Shown here piece by piece: positions 11,529-19,957 of a stretch of 64,000 nucleotides of DNA (position 1 is its first letter; each line of letters begins with the position of its first letter). This DNA comes from Streptomyces bathyalis (lineage in GTDB: Bacteria; Actinomycetota; Actinomycetes; Streptomycetales; Streptomycetaceae). The position numbers and the translations under genes were made by a program. The notes below the pieces were generated by a model. It worked only from the letters and a program-made list of their open reading frames with translations, was not told where the DNA came from and did not search any database. The stretch is taken from NCBI RefSeq assembly GCF_015910445.1, contig NZ_CP048882.1:1302001-1366000 (forward strand). The letters run 5' to 3'.

Positions 11529-12824
11529 GTGAACGACACCACCGAAACGTCCGCGCACCCCGGCGCCGAGCAGGGCCGTCAGTCCAAACGCGAGGGCCGG
11601 CGTGGTCGTCGGGGTCGTTACCGAGATCGTCGTGGGCAGCGTGGTGGGCGTGAGGATGCTGAGCCGCAGATCGCCGAGGATGATGTGCTGATCCCCGTCG
11701 GCGGGATTCTGGACATTCTTGACAACTATGCGTTCGTGCGGACGTCGGGGTATCTGCCGGGTCCGAATGATGTGTATGTGTCGCTGGCGCAGGTGCGTAA
11801 GAACGGTCTGCGTAAGGGTGATCACGTCACCGGTGCGGTGCGGCAGCCGCGTGAGGGTGAGCGGCGGGAGAAGTTCAACGCTCTGGTGCGTTTGGACTCG
11901 GTCAATGGTGCCTCGCCGGAGGGCGGCAGGTCGCGGGCGGAGTTCAACAAGCTCACGCCGCTGTATCCGCAGGAGCGGCTGCGGCTGGAGACCGAGCCGA
12001 ACCAGCTGACCTCGCGGATCATCGATCTGGTCTCGCCGATCGGTAAGGGGCAGCGTGGGTTGATCGTGGCGCCGCCGAAGGCGGGCAAGACGATGGTGCT
12101 GCAGTCGATCGCGAACTCGATCACGGTGAACAATCCGGAGTGCCATTTGATGGTGGTGCTGGTCGATGAGCGGCCGGAAGAGGTCACCGACATGCAGCGG
12201 TCGGTGAAGGGTGAGGTGATCTCCTCGACCTTCGACCGTCCCGCGGAGGATCACACCACGATCGCGGAGCTGGCGATCGAGCGTGCGAAGCGGCTGGTGG
12301 AGCTGGGGCACGATGTGGTGGTGCTGCTGGACAACATCACGCGTCTGGGCCGTGCCTACAACCTCTCGGCCCCGGCTTCGGGGCGGATCCTGTCCGGTGG
12401 TGTGGATTCCACGGCGCTGTATCCGCCGAAGAAGTTCTTCGGTGCGGCGCGGAACATCGAGGACGGCGGGTCGCTGACGATTCTGGCCGCGGCGCTGGTG
12501 GAGACCGGCTCGCGGATGGATGAGGTGATCTTCGAGGAGTTCAAGGGCACCGGCAACATGGAGCTGAAGCTGGACCGGAAACTCTCGGAGAAGCGGATCT
12601 TCCCCGCGGTGGACGTGGACGCCTCCGGCACCCGCAAGGAGGAGATCCTCATGGCGGGCGACGAGCTGCAGATCATCTGGAAGCTCCGCCGGGTCCTGCA
12701 CGCCCTGGACCAGCAGCAGGCCATCGAGCTGCTCCTGGACAAGATGAAGCAGACCAAGTCCAACACCGAGTTCCTGCTCCAGATCCAGAAGACCACCCCC
12801 ACCCCCGGCAACGGCGGCGACTGA
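11529..12824 (+). CDS. rho: Short-form transcription termination factor Rho
   Basis: 431-residue hexameric RNA helicase/terminator. An Arg-rich tail ([20 protein letters not shown], residues about 21-40) is followed by the cold-shock-like RNA-binding domain (VLIPVGGILDILDNYAFVRT...), then the ATPase core: Walker A APPKAGKT (about 180), VLVDERPEEVTDM, Walker B DVVVLLDNITRLGRAYN, and the SGRILSGGVD and FFGAARNIEDGGSLTILA loops. All catalytic elements look intact. The main Streptomyces Rho is much longer (about 700 residues, with a large Arg/Asp-rich N-terminal insertion), so this resembles a truncated second copy keeping only the end of that insertion. GTG start behind GGAAGG. Codon use changes inside the gene: G/T-ending codons up to about 12,590, C-ending afterwards. 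Confidence 0.9.
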   Translation: MNDTTETSAHPGAEQGRQSKREGRRGRRGRYRDRRGQRGGREDAEPQIAEDDVLIPVGGILDILDNYAFVRTSGYLPGPNDVYVSLAQVRKNGLRKGDHVTGAVRQPREGERREKFNALVRLDSVNGASPEGGRSRAEFNKLTPLYPQERLRLETEPNQLTSRIIDLVSPIGKGQRGLIVAPPKAGKTMVLQSIANSITVNNPECHLMVVLVDERPEEVTDMQRSVKGEVISSTFDRPAEDHTTIAELAIERAKRLVELGHDVVVLLDNITRLGRAYNLSAPASGRILSGGVDSTALYPPKKFFGAARNIEDGGSLTILAAALVETGSRMDEVIFEEFKGTGNMELKLDRKLSEKRIFPAVDVDASGTRKEEILMAGDELQIIWKLRRVLHALDQQQAIELLLDKMKQTKSNTEFLLQIQKTTPTPGNGGD

Positions 12825-12845
12825 CCGGCGGCGCACACGGCGCCG

Positions 12846-12874
12846 CCGGGCCCCGGCCCGTGGCCGGGGCCCGG
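12846..12874. terminator. Bidirectional hairpin between rho and msrB
   Basis: Perfect 13-bp inverted repeat CCGGGCCCCGGCC / GGCCGGGGCCCGG with a 3-nt loop, between convergent genes; a smaller GGCGGCGC...GCGCCGCC pairing precedes it. Confidence 0.8.
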
Positions 12875-12887
12875 CGAACGGCGGGTC

Positions 12888-13295
12888 TCAGGACTCCGAG
12901 GGCACCAGGCGCACGGCGATGCTGTTGATGCAGTAGCGCTGGTCGGTCGGGGTCGGGTAACCCTCACCGTCGAAGACATGGCCGAGGTGCGAACCGCAGC
13001 GGGCGCACCTGACCTCTGTGCGGAGCATGCCCATCGAGTGGTCCTCGATCAGCTCGACGGCATCGGACTGGGCCGGGTCGTAGAAGCTGGGCCAGCCGCA
13101 GTGCGACTCGAACTTCGTGTCGGAGCGGAAGAGCTCCGCGCCACAGGCCCGGCAGTTGTAGACGCCGGTGGTCTTGGTGTCGGTGTATTCGCCGGTGAAG
13201 GCGGGCTCCGTACCGGCTTCGCGCAGCACCCGGTACTCGTCGGAGCTGAGCTCGGCCCGCCACTGCTCTTCCGGCTTCTCGATCTCGTACGTCAC
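12888..13295 (-). CDS. msrB: Peptide-methionine (R)-S-oxide reductase MsrB
   Basis: 135-residue cytosolic repair enzyme reducing methionine-R-sulfoxide in proteins. It has the complete SelR fold: two CxxC zinc pairs (CRACG and CARCG), HCGWPSF in the substrate site, and the catalytic Cys in the terminal RYCINSIAVRL motif. GTG start at 13295; AAGGAGG lies about 11 nt upstream. The gene is on the same strand as murC, 48 bp downstream of it, so the two may form one transcript. Length is normal for single-domain MsrB. Confidence 0.95.
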   Translation of the reverse strand: MTYEIEKPEEQWRAELSSDEYRVLREAGTEPAFTGEYTDTKTTGVYNCRACGAELFRSDTKFESHCGWPSFYDPAQSDAVELIEDHSMGMLRTEVRCARCGSHLGHVFDGEGYPTPTDQRYCINSIAVRLVPSES

Positions 13296-13343
13296 GGCCC
13301 GTCGGCCTCCTTCGTCGGTCCCCGGGGGGCGTCCCCGTGATGG

Positions 13344-14753
13344 TCAGTGCGGCAGCCGGGCGAGGATCTCGGGACCCAGCTCCGTCACGTCACCTGCCCC
13401 CATCGTGAGAACAAGATCACCGGGTTCCGCCATTCCCGCGACCACTTCCGCGCCGGCCGTGCCGGTCGCCGCGTGCCGCACATCGGCGCCCGCGGCGCGT
13501 GCCGCGTCGATGATCAGGTCGCTCGTGACGCCCGGAATCGGGTCCTCACGGGCGGGATAGATGTCGAGGACGACGGAGGCGTCTGCCAGGGCCAGGGACT
13601 CCCCCATCTCCGTGGCCAGCTCCTGCGTGCGGCTGAAGAGGTGCGGCTGGAAGAGCACGATGATGCGCCCGTCGCCCGCGCCGCCCCGGATGGCCTCCAG
13701 GTCGGCGGTCATCTCCGTCGGGTGGTGCGCGTAGGAGTCGATGACCTGCACGCTGTTCGCCTCGCCCTTGAGCTGGAGCCGGCGGCGTACGCCGGTGTAC
13801 GTGCCCAGGGCCTTCGCGAGCTCGCCCGCCGGCACGCCCAGCTCGGAGCCCGCGACGAGGGCGGCGACGGCGTTGAGCGCGTAGTGCCTGCCGGGCACGA
13901 AGACCGCGAAGGTCAGCTCGTCCCCGTCGAGCCGGACGGTGGCCTCGCTGGTCAGGCCGTGCGGGGTGATGTCGAGGACGCGCACGTCCGCGTCTGCGGC
14001 CTCGCCGTAGGTGCGGACCCGCACATCTCCGCGCTCGCGCACCCGGCGCGTCAGCTCGCGGGCGCCCTCGTGGTCGGCGGAGACGACGAGCACGCCGCCG
14101 GGGCGGATCCGGTCGGCGAAGGTCACGAAGGACTCGTAGATCTCCTCCATGGAGGAGTAGTTGGCGTGGTGGTCGAGTTCCACGTTGAGCACGATGGCCA
14201 CATCGGGCGCGTACTTGTGGAAGCTGCGGTCCGACTCGTCGGCCTCGGCGACGAAGATCTCGCCGCGTCCGTTGTGGGCGTTGGAGCCGGGCTCGTTCAG
14301 GTCGCCGCCGATGGCGTACGACGGGTCGAGGCCGAGGGCGCCCAAGGCGACGGCGAGCATCGAGGTGGTGGTGGTCTTGCCGTGGGTGCCCGCGACGGCC
14401 AGCGGCCTGCAGGCGTCCATCAGCGCGGCGAGCGCGTCGGAGCGGTGCACGACGGGGACGCCTCGCGACGCGGCCGCGGCCAGCTCGGGATTGTCGGGGC
14501 GGATGGCGCTGGAGACGACGACGCAGCTGGCGTCCTGAGCGAGATGTGTGGCGTCGTGGCCAATGTGCACGGTCGCGCCCAGCCCGCGCAGCGCCGCCGC
14601 CGTCACCGACTCCCTGGCGTCGCTGCCCTGCACCCGCGCTCCGCGCTGGGTGAGGATCTTCGCGATGCCTGACATCCCCGCGCCGCCGATGCCGATGAAG
14701 TGCGGGCGTGCGAGGTCCGCCGGGACGGTCGGTGTGGACAGGTCGGCTGCCAT
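13344..14753 (-). CDS. murC: UDP-N-acetylmuramate--L-alanine ligase MurC
   Basis: 469-residue cytosolic ligase adding the first residue (L-Ala) of the peptidoglycan stem peptide. Domains in order: N-terminal UDP-binding Rossmann domain (FIGIGGAGMSGIAKIL), central ATPase with P-loop VAGTHGKTTTTSM (about residue 110) and the AEADESD metal-binding region, and the C-terminal domain with SYAHHPTEM. ATG 14753 is preceded by GGAGG at 7 nt, so the longer frame from 14822 is not needed. As in other streptomycetes the gene is outside the dcw cell-wall cluster. Confidence 0.95.
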   Translation of the reverse strand: MAADLSTPTVPADLARPHFIGIGGAGMSGIAKILTQRGARVQGSDARESVTAAALRGLGATVHIGHDATHLAQDASCVVVSSAIRPDNPELAAAASRGVPVVHRSDALAALMDACRPLAVAGTHGKTTTTSMLAVALGALGLDPSYAIGGDLNEPGSNAHNGRGEIFVAEADESDRSFHKYAPDVAIVLNVELDHHANYSSMEEIYESFVTFADRIRPGGVLVVSADHEGARELTRRVRERGDVRVRTYGEAADADVRVLDITPHGLTSEATVRLDGDELTFAVFVPGRHYALNAVAALVAGSELGVPAGELAKALGTYTGVRRRLQLKGEANSVQVIDSYAHHPTEMTADLEAIRGGAGDGRIIVLFQPHLFSRTQELATEMGESLALADASVVLDIYPAREDPIPGVTSDLIIDAARAAGADVRHAATGTAGAEVVAGMAEPGDLVLTMGAGDVTELGPEILARLPH

Positions 14754-14924
14754 GCGGGCGCCTCCATGACTCGTACTCTCACGAACGGGCGCGCTGCGCG
14801 GCTCCGGGAAGCCCCGGAGCATGCACGACGCGCCCGCTCAGCCTATGCGCTACGCGGCGGCCGCCCCGCCTCCGGCTCCGCAGCACCCTGTCCTGTTCCA
14901 CTCGGGACCCCTCGGCAGGGGCCA

Positions 14925-15005
14925 GGCAGGAGTCCGGCGGGCAGCCAGCAGGTCCGGCAGATCCGCCAGGAGGTCTGGCAGAGATCCGGCAGGTGTCCGC
15001 CGGTG
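14925..15005. repeat. Degenerate short tandem repeats upstream of murC
   Basis: Between the murC start and the end of the small USP-like gene the plus strand shows repeated variants of GGCAG(G/A)(T)CCGG (for example GGCAGGAGTCCGG, CAGGTCCGGCAG, GGCAGAGATCCGGCAGGTG). The copies are irregular, 9-13 bp apart, and do not encode a protein I can support. Confidence 0.5.
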
Positions 15006-15009
15006 CCGG

Positions 15010-15477
15010 CTACGGGGTGTGGGCGAAGAGCTTCAGCACGGGGACGCCCACCTTGTGCCGGGCCCTGGTCGCCCAGTCGCGGTGGAAGAACTCCTCGACC
15101 AGGTGCGGGGCCGTCAGCACGATGACCTCGTCCGCCTTGTGCCGCTCCACCGTCGCGGTCAGCACGTCGAGCGGATGGTTCTCGATGACCTGCCCCTCCG
15201 CCTGGGCACCCGACTCGCGCAGCAGCGCAAGCGAGTGCTCGAGGGCCCGGACGGCCGGATCGTGCGTGTCGCGGTCCTCCGGTTCGCTGCCCTCCCGGAC
15301 GGCCTGGTCGAACTCTCCGAGTGCGACGTCGTCCAGGGCCCGCAGCAGGCGGTCCTGGTCACCTCGCGGCTGTATCAGTACGACGAAGGAGACAGCCTCG
15401 TCACCGTGCAGCGTCGTGACGAGTTCCACATCGTCGGACACCAGCGGCTTCTCGATCATCAGCACGGTCGTGAACAC
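15010..15477 (-). CDS. Small USP-like conserved actinobacterial protein
   Basis: 155 residues, cytosolic, no transmembrane segment. The end of the protein (ERHKADEVIVLTAPHLVEEFFHRDWATRARHKVG, about residues 115-150) has the strand-helix pattern of a universal-stress/nucleotide-binding alpha/beta fold, and the middle (FVVLIQPRGDQDRLLRALDDVALGE) is acidic and helical. I recognise the family as a conserved hypothetical neighbour of murC and msrB in Streptomyces but know no function. The GTG at 15477 is chosen because GGAGGAAGGG sits 7 nt upstream; the frame continues upstream without protein-like content. Same strand as murC, with a 256-bp gap that contains degenerate repeats. Confidence 0.75.
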   Translation of the reverse strand: MFTTVLMIEKPLVSDDVELVTTLHGDEAVSFVVLIQPRGDQDRLLRALDDVALGEFDQAVREGSEPEDRDTHDPAVRALEHSLALLRESGAQAEGQVIENHPLDVLTATVERHKADEVIVLTAPHLVEEFFHRDWATRARHKVGVPVLKLFAHTP

Positions 15478-15593
15478 TGCGGCGCCCTTCCTCCACGTGG
15501 AGCCCGGGGCTCCGAGACGATCATCCAGCCAACGGCTGCCCGCCCAGACGGAACTCACGCACCCCGGCCCCCCGCAAATCCATCCGGATCGCT

Positions 15594-16400
15594 CTACTCC
15601 GCCGCCGGCGCGGTGCGCTGATACCGCGTGAACAGGAACCCGTCCTCCTCCAGTACCCCGGCGAGCCGGAAGTCCACCGGCACCTGCATCCCGGGCCCGT
15701 CCACGATCCGCGCAGCCTCGCCGGAGGTGACGCGCGGCGCGACCGTCAGGCACAGCTCGTCCAGGGCGCCCCCGGAGACCAGCTGCCCCAGCAGCCGCGG
15801 ACCCCCTTCGGTCAGCAGCCTCCGCAGGCCCCGCTCCGCCAGGGCACCGGTCAGCCGGGCGGGGTCGACGGCGGCTCCCTCACCCGCGAAGACGACCTCG
15901 GCTCCCGCGTCCCGCGCGGCCTCGATCCGGTCGGAGGGCGCCGCCGCCCCCGTCACCAGCACGGTGGGCACCAAGGGGCGCATGAAGAGCGGATCGGAGA
16001 AGTCCAGGTCGAGGCCCGCGCTGACGACGGCGATCGCCGGTGCCGGGCCCTGCCCCGCCGCGGCACGCCGCCGGGCGAAGACCTCGCGCTCGCGCGCCGG
16101 ACCGTAGCCCTCCTGACGCACGGTCTGCGCTCCCACCACGACCGCGTCCGCGAGGCCGCGCAGCACTCCGAAGATCCGCATGTCGGCCTCGGACGAGAGG
16201 GGTTGCGAGTGCCCCTCGTGATGGGCGGCGCCGTCCAGCGACGAGACCATGTTGGCGCGCAGCCACACCCCGCGGCCGGAAGCGGCCGGCTCCGGATAGG
16301 CATAGGCGTCGGCCAGGTCGTCGATGCTCCACCGGCCCTCCTCGGGGGCGGCGGAGGCTTCGGGACGCTCGTCGGCGAGGAGGGGGAACAGACGTCGCAT
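15594..16400 (-). CDS. RibD C-terminal-type pyrimidine reductase family protein
   Basis: 268-residue reductase of the RibD-C/dihydrofolate-reductase-like fold that uses NADPH. Family marks: ANMVSSLDGAAHHEGHSQPL near residue 50, VVGAQTVRQEGYGP near 85, and LLTEGGPRLLGQLVSGGALDEL near 195, which resembles the NADPH-binding GG loop. It lacks the deaminase domain of RibD, so it may reduce a riboflavin-pathway pyrimidine or another ketone; the true substrate is not evident. Start at ATG 16400 by comparison with relatives beginning MRRLFP; there is no Shine-Dalgarno site there, so the transcript may be leaderless. Confidence 0.8.
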   Translation of the reverse strand: MRRLFPLLADERPEASAAPEEGRWSIDDLADAYAYPEPAASGRGVWLRANMVSSLDGAAHHEGHSQPLSSEADMRIFGVLRGLADAVVVGAQTVRQEGYGPAREREVFARRRAAAGQGPAPAIAVVSAGLDLDFSDPLFMRPLVPTVLVTGAAAPSDRIEAARDAGAEVVFAGEGAAVDPARLTGALAERGLRRLLTEGGPRLLGQLVSGGALDELCLTVAPRVTSGEAARIVDGPGMQVPVDFRLAGVLEEDGFLFTRYQRTAPAAE

Positions 16401-16533
16401 GGGACGGCAGTGTGGCACGACCGTCACCGCCCACCGATCAGCGCCATCCGCCCTTTCGAGCCTGCGAAACCGCATTCCGTGACGGCCGGGTCGCCCCGTT
16501 AGTGGTCGGCGCCGGAAATCCTTCGGGGGTTGA

Positions 16534-17340
16534 TCAAGCTGCCGGGTTCAACCAGGAGGCGTGCACCGGGGTGTGGACCAGGACCGCGTTCGGGAACGCG
16601 GCCGACAGCCGGTCCGCGGCCTTCTTGCCGCGGTGGGAGAAGCCGTTGTCGACGACCCAGAACACCCGCTTCGCCCTCGCGTGAGGCTCCTGGCTCATGA
16701 CCTGGGTGACCAGGTGCATGAACGGCAGGGTCGGGTGGCAGCGGCAGCGGGCCTGGATGGAGGTCTTCTCGTCGGCGCTGATGACGTAATCGTTCGCGCC
16801 CGGGGGGTTCGCCCCCGCCAGGTGCGGGCGTACAGGTCCAGCATCCGCTGGGCTTTGGCGCGGAAGTCCGGGTTGATGAGGGCTTAAGCGCGTCCTCGCG
16901 CAGCCAGCGGCGCACCGTGGACGCCGAGATGCTGTCTGTGATGCCACGCGCGGTCAACTCGGCTGCCAATTCCGGGCACGACCAGCGCGACAGCGGCACG
17001 CCGGTCTCGGCCGGTAACTGGCAGGCCAGTGCCTTGGTCTCGGCGACTTGCACGGGGTGAGACGGGCGGGGCGACCAGAGCGTTTACGGTCGGCCAGGGC
17101 TGGCAAGCCGCCGTGGGCGAACCGGCCCCGCCATGTCCGCACCGTATCCACGTACAGGCGGGTCTCGGCGGCAATACGGGCGTTGGACCGTCCCCAAGCC
17201 CCGTGCAGCACGATTTGCGCGCGCACCCGGGCCTGGTGCTCGGTCTTGTGGCCGTAGGCCGCCTTCTTCAGCTGGTGCCGGTCGGAGGCGGTCAGGATGA
17301 CGGGCAGGCGGTGGCAGCAGGCAAGGGGGCAATGGTCAAT
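16534..17340 (-). pseudogene. IS630 family transposase remnant
   Basis: Minus-strand pieces in different frames reconstruct an IS630-type transposase: an N-terminal helix-turn-helix region (LPVILTASDRHQLKKAAYGH, then RIAAETRLYVDTVRTWRGRF and LADRKRSGRP), a linker domain (WSCPELAAELTARG), and the catalytic part DYVISADEKTSIQAR (first Asp), WVVDNGFSHRGKK (second Asp) and HTPVHASWLN. Frame changes occur near 17055, near 16886 (with some 25 bp apparently missing) and near 16812, and the protein stops just after SWLN, before the third catalytic acid. It is therefore inactive. No clear terminal inverted repeats or flanking TA duplication could be fixed by eye. Confidence 0.85.
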
Positions 17341-17423
17341 CTCGAGAGGGGCATTCAGGACGGTCAGGCACCGGGCGCAGCCCGAAATCCGTGGCCGCGC
17401 GGCCGCTGCGGCTGATCAGATCC

Positions 17424-17711
17424 TCAATCCCGATGCCCGTCAGCCGGTGCCTTCAGCAGCCGGTCCAGCTCGTGCCCGGCCTCTTCGTACCCGGCGTCGG
17501 AGATCCGTTGCAGCTCGCGCAGGTTGCCGGCCGCGGCCGCGCGTCGAGTGAGCAGGAACCCGGCGTGCAGGGATCCCTCGTCCAGCAGCTCGCTCAGCTC
17601 CCCGAGGTCGCCGGCTGCGTCGGCAAGGTCGGCCAGCCGGTCCAGAGCGGTCTCGTTGCCCTCGTCGGCCAGCTCGCGCAGAGTCTCCCGATCGATGTTC
17701 GTGTTCGACAT
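17424..17711 (-). CDS. Small helical repeat protein divergent from MerR gene
   Basis: 95-residue acidic, all-helical protein beginning MSNTNIDRETLRELADEGNE. It contains repeated units of the form L-A-D-x-A/G-N-x-x-A/L-x-x-L (DEGNETALDRLADLADAAGD, LTRRAAAAGNLRELQRISDA), resembling short Sel1/TPR- or HEAT-like helical pairs. Function unknown. ATG 17711 lies only about 8 nt beyond a probable -10 element, so the message may be leaderless or nearly so. Its promoter has the long-spacer, palindrome-centred layout controlled by MerR proteins, and the divergent neighbour is a MerR protein, so it is the likely target. Confidence 0.65.
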   Translation of the reverse strand: MSNTNIDRETLRELADEGNETALDRLADLADAAGDLGELSELLDEGSLHAGFLLTRRAAAAGNLRELQRISDAGYEEAGHELDRLLKAPADGHRD

Positions 17712-17726
17712 GACGCCATGTTGCAG

Positions 17727-17745
17727 CCCTGCCCCTGGGGCAGGG
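17727..17745. promoter_or_regulatory. MerR-type operator, perfect 19-bp palindrome
   Basis: CCCTGCCCC-T-GGGGCAGGG. On the minus strand it lies within the 19-bp spacer between TTGACC (-35) and GCAACA (-10); on the plus strand the mirror promoter TTGCAG - 19 bp - TCAAGT can be read. This is the canonical architecture for MerR-family control by DNA untwisting. Confidence 0.8.
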
Positions 17746-17765
17746 TCAAGTGAGACGATGGCCAG

Positions 17766-18497
17766 GTGATCACCATCGGGCAGCTGGCCGGGTACGTGGG
17801 AGTGTCGATCAAGACCATCCGCGTCTATCACGACAAGGGACTGCTCCCCGAGCCCGACCGCGATGCGTCCGGCTACCGGCGGTACGGTGCGAGGGACGCC
17901 ATCGACCTGATCAAGATCCGGACGCTCGCCGAAGCCGGCGTCCCGCTGGCCCGTATCCGGGACCTGAGATCAGCGAACAAGAAGGAGTTCCAGCAGGCGC
18001 TGCGCGAGATCGAGGACGAGCTCACCGACCGCATCCGCGGCCTGCAGGCAACGCAGGGCCGCCTGCGCCAACTCGCCGTCGGGCAGTTTGCGGCGCTGCC
18101 CACTGATGTCGGCGCCCATCTAGAGCACCTGGCCCGCTGGGGATTCACCCCTCGTTGGGTGGACCTGCAACGCGACCTGTGGGCCCTCGTGTTCGCCACC
18201 CATCCAGACCGCGCGATCCCCCGGTTTCACGATCAAGCCGAGAGCTTGTCCGATCCGGCGCTGCGGCAGCTGTTCCTCGACTACGACCGTGCGTACGACC
18301 TCAACGCCGACGATCCCCGCCTCGACGACCTCGCCCGCCGGATCGCCGAGGCGACCCGGAAACGCTACGGGGCGCACGAGCCGCCCGAGCTGGATGCAGC
18401 CTCTGAGATCCCCGCCCTCATTCAGGGCACGGTCAACGCCTCGTCCCCCGCATGGCAGCGACTCGACATGCTCATCCGTGCACAACTGGATGCGTGA
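17766..18497 (+). CDS. MerR family transcriptional regulator
   Basis: 243 residues. The N-terminal MerR helix-turn-helix and wing (residues 1-70: TIGQLAGYVGVSIKTIRVYHDKG, then GYRRYGARDAIDLIKIRTL) are followed by a coiled-coil dimerisation helix (about 75-110) and a long helical C-terminal domain of about 130 residues that could bind a ligand, as in TipA- or BltR-like drug sensors. No Cys-based metal site is visible. GTG start at 17766, about 8 nt after the predicted transcription start of the divergent promoter. It should control itself and the small helical protein through the 19-bp palindrome. The inducer is unknown. Confidence 0.88.
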   Translation: MITIGQLAGYVGVSIKTIRVYHDKGLLPEPDRDASGYRRYGARDAIDLIKIRTLAEAGVPLARIRDLRSANKKEFQQALREIEDELTDRIRGLQATQGRLRQLAVGQFAALPTDVGAHLEHLARWGFTPRWVDLQRDLWALVFATHPDRAIPRFHDQAESLSDPALRQLFLDYDRAYDLNADDPRLDDLARRIAEATRKRYGAHEPPELDAASEIPALIQGTVNASSPAWQRLDMLIRAQLDA

Positions 18498-18667
18498 CTC
18501 GACGTTGGGGACGCACGGTCCGGGGCCTACGTGGGGAAATCAGTCAGGGCGGGCCGCGAACCGCAGGGCAAACGCTGCTGATGTGGCACTAGATCGCCGA
18601 GCACAGCTCGGCACGGCTCGGACCCTCACGTCAACCCCCGAAGGACTTCCAGCGCCGCCCCCTTAGC

Positions 18668-19816
18668 ATGAAGGGCGTGTCCAGCTCCCTCGACTCGCAC
18701 GGTTCCGCCCGCCGTTCCGACCCGGCCCGTCCTGCCGGTGCACCCGGCGAGGGGAGCGCACCGCTCTCGCTGACCGCGCGCGAGCCGCAGGTGCCCGCCG
18801 AGCGTCTCGTCGCCGAGATGGTGCCGCCCCCGCGCTTCGACTCCGTCCGCTTCTCGACGTACGTACCGGACCCGGACCGGCCCAGCCAGTCGGAGGCGGT
18901 ACGGGTACTGGCCTCCTTCGCCGAAGGCATCGGCGAGGCCCCGCGGTCCGGGAGCGCGGGCGGCGGTCTCAAGCGGTGGTTCCGGCGCGGAGGGGGTACC
19001 GCCCGCCCCGACGCTCCCCGTGGCGTCTACCTCGACGGCGGCTACGGCGTCGGCAAGACGCACCTGCTCGCCTCGCTCTGGCACGCCACCGAAGCGCCCC
19101 CTGAGCGCAAGGCGTTCGGGACGTTCGTCGAGCTGACCCACCTCGTCGGGGCCCTCGGCTTCCAGCAGACCGTGCGGACCCTCGGGGGTCACCGGCTGCT
19201 GTGCATCGACGAGTTCGAGCTGGACGACCCGGGAGACACCGTCCTCGTCTCCAGCCTCCTGAGCCGCCTCGCCGAACAGGGCGTGGCGCTCGCCGCCACC
19301 TCCAACACGCTGCCCGGCAAGCTCGGGGAAGGACGCTTCGCCGCAGCGGACTTCCTCCGCGAGATCCAGGGCCTCTCCGCCCACTTCCGCACGCTGCGCA
19401 TCGACGGCGAGGACTACCGGCACCGGGGTCTCCCGGCCGCTCCCGCGCCGCTCGCCGAGGACGAGGTCATCCGCGTCGCGAACCTCACTCCCGACGCTTC
19501 GCTCGACGACTTCCCCGCCCTTCTGACGCACCTGGCCGACGTCCACCCGAGCCGCTACGGAGCACTCGTCGACGGTCTTGGCGCCGTGTGCCTGAGCGGA
19601 GTCGGGCCGGTGCCCGACCAGTCCACGGCGCTGCGGCTGGTGGTGCTCGCGGACCGCCTGTACGACCGCGAACTGCCGGTGGTGGCCTCGGGCGCGCCCT
19701 TCGACGAGCTCTTCGGGCAGGAGATGCTCGAAGGCGGCTACCGGAAGAAGTACTTCCGCGCGATCTCCCGCCTCACCTCGCTCGCGCGGGACGGTGCCCG
19801 GCTCGCCTCCGGCTGA
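18668..19816 (+). CDS. zapE: ZapE/AFG1 family ATPase
   Basis: 382-residue P-loop ATPase of the AFG1/ZapE family, linked in Proteobacteria to Z-ring function and in mitochondria to protein turnover; the role in mycelial actinobacteria is unclear. Visible motifs: Walker A GVYLDGGYGVGKTHLLASL (about 125), Walker B LLCIDEFELDDPGD, sensor ATSNTLPG, and the family segment LEGGYRKKYFRAISRL near the C-terminus. A Gly-rich insert (SGSAGGGLKRWFRRGGG) precedes the P-loop. Start uncertain: ATG 18668, or GTG 18677, which would be leaderless behind a TAGCAT -10 element at 18664. Cytosolic. Confidence 0.88.
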   Translation: MKGVSSSLDSHGSARRSDPARPAGAPGEGSAPLSLTAREPQVPAERLVAEMVPPPRFDSVRFSTYVPDPDRPSQSEAVRVLASFAEGIGEAPRSGSAGGGLKRWFRRGGGTARPDAPRGVYLDGGYGVGKTHLLASLWHATEAPPERKAFGTFVELTHLVGALGFQQTVRTLGGHRLLCIDEFELDDPGDTVLVSSLLSRLAEQGVALAATSNTLPGKLGEGRFAAADFLREIQGLSAHFRTLRIDGEDYRHRGLPAAPAPLAEDEVIRVANLTPDASLDDFPALLTHLADVHPSRYGALVDGLGAVCLSGVGPVPDQSTALRLVVLADRLYDRELPVVASGAPFDELFGQEMLEGGYRKKYFRAISRLTSLARDGARLASG

Positions 19817-19957
19817 GAGCACGCCCCGCCCGTCACACCGCCGGGGCGGCCCGTCCGGAACGCACGCGCGTAGACAACAGCTGTCGTGGCTAGTGCTCGT
19901 ACGCCCGTCCGCGTGGTAGACACACGAGGTATCTGCCCGCCGACTGGGAGTTTCCGT

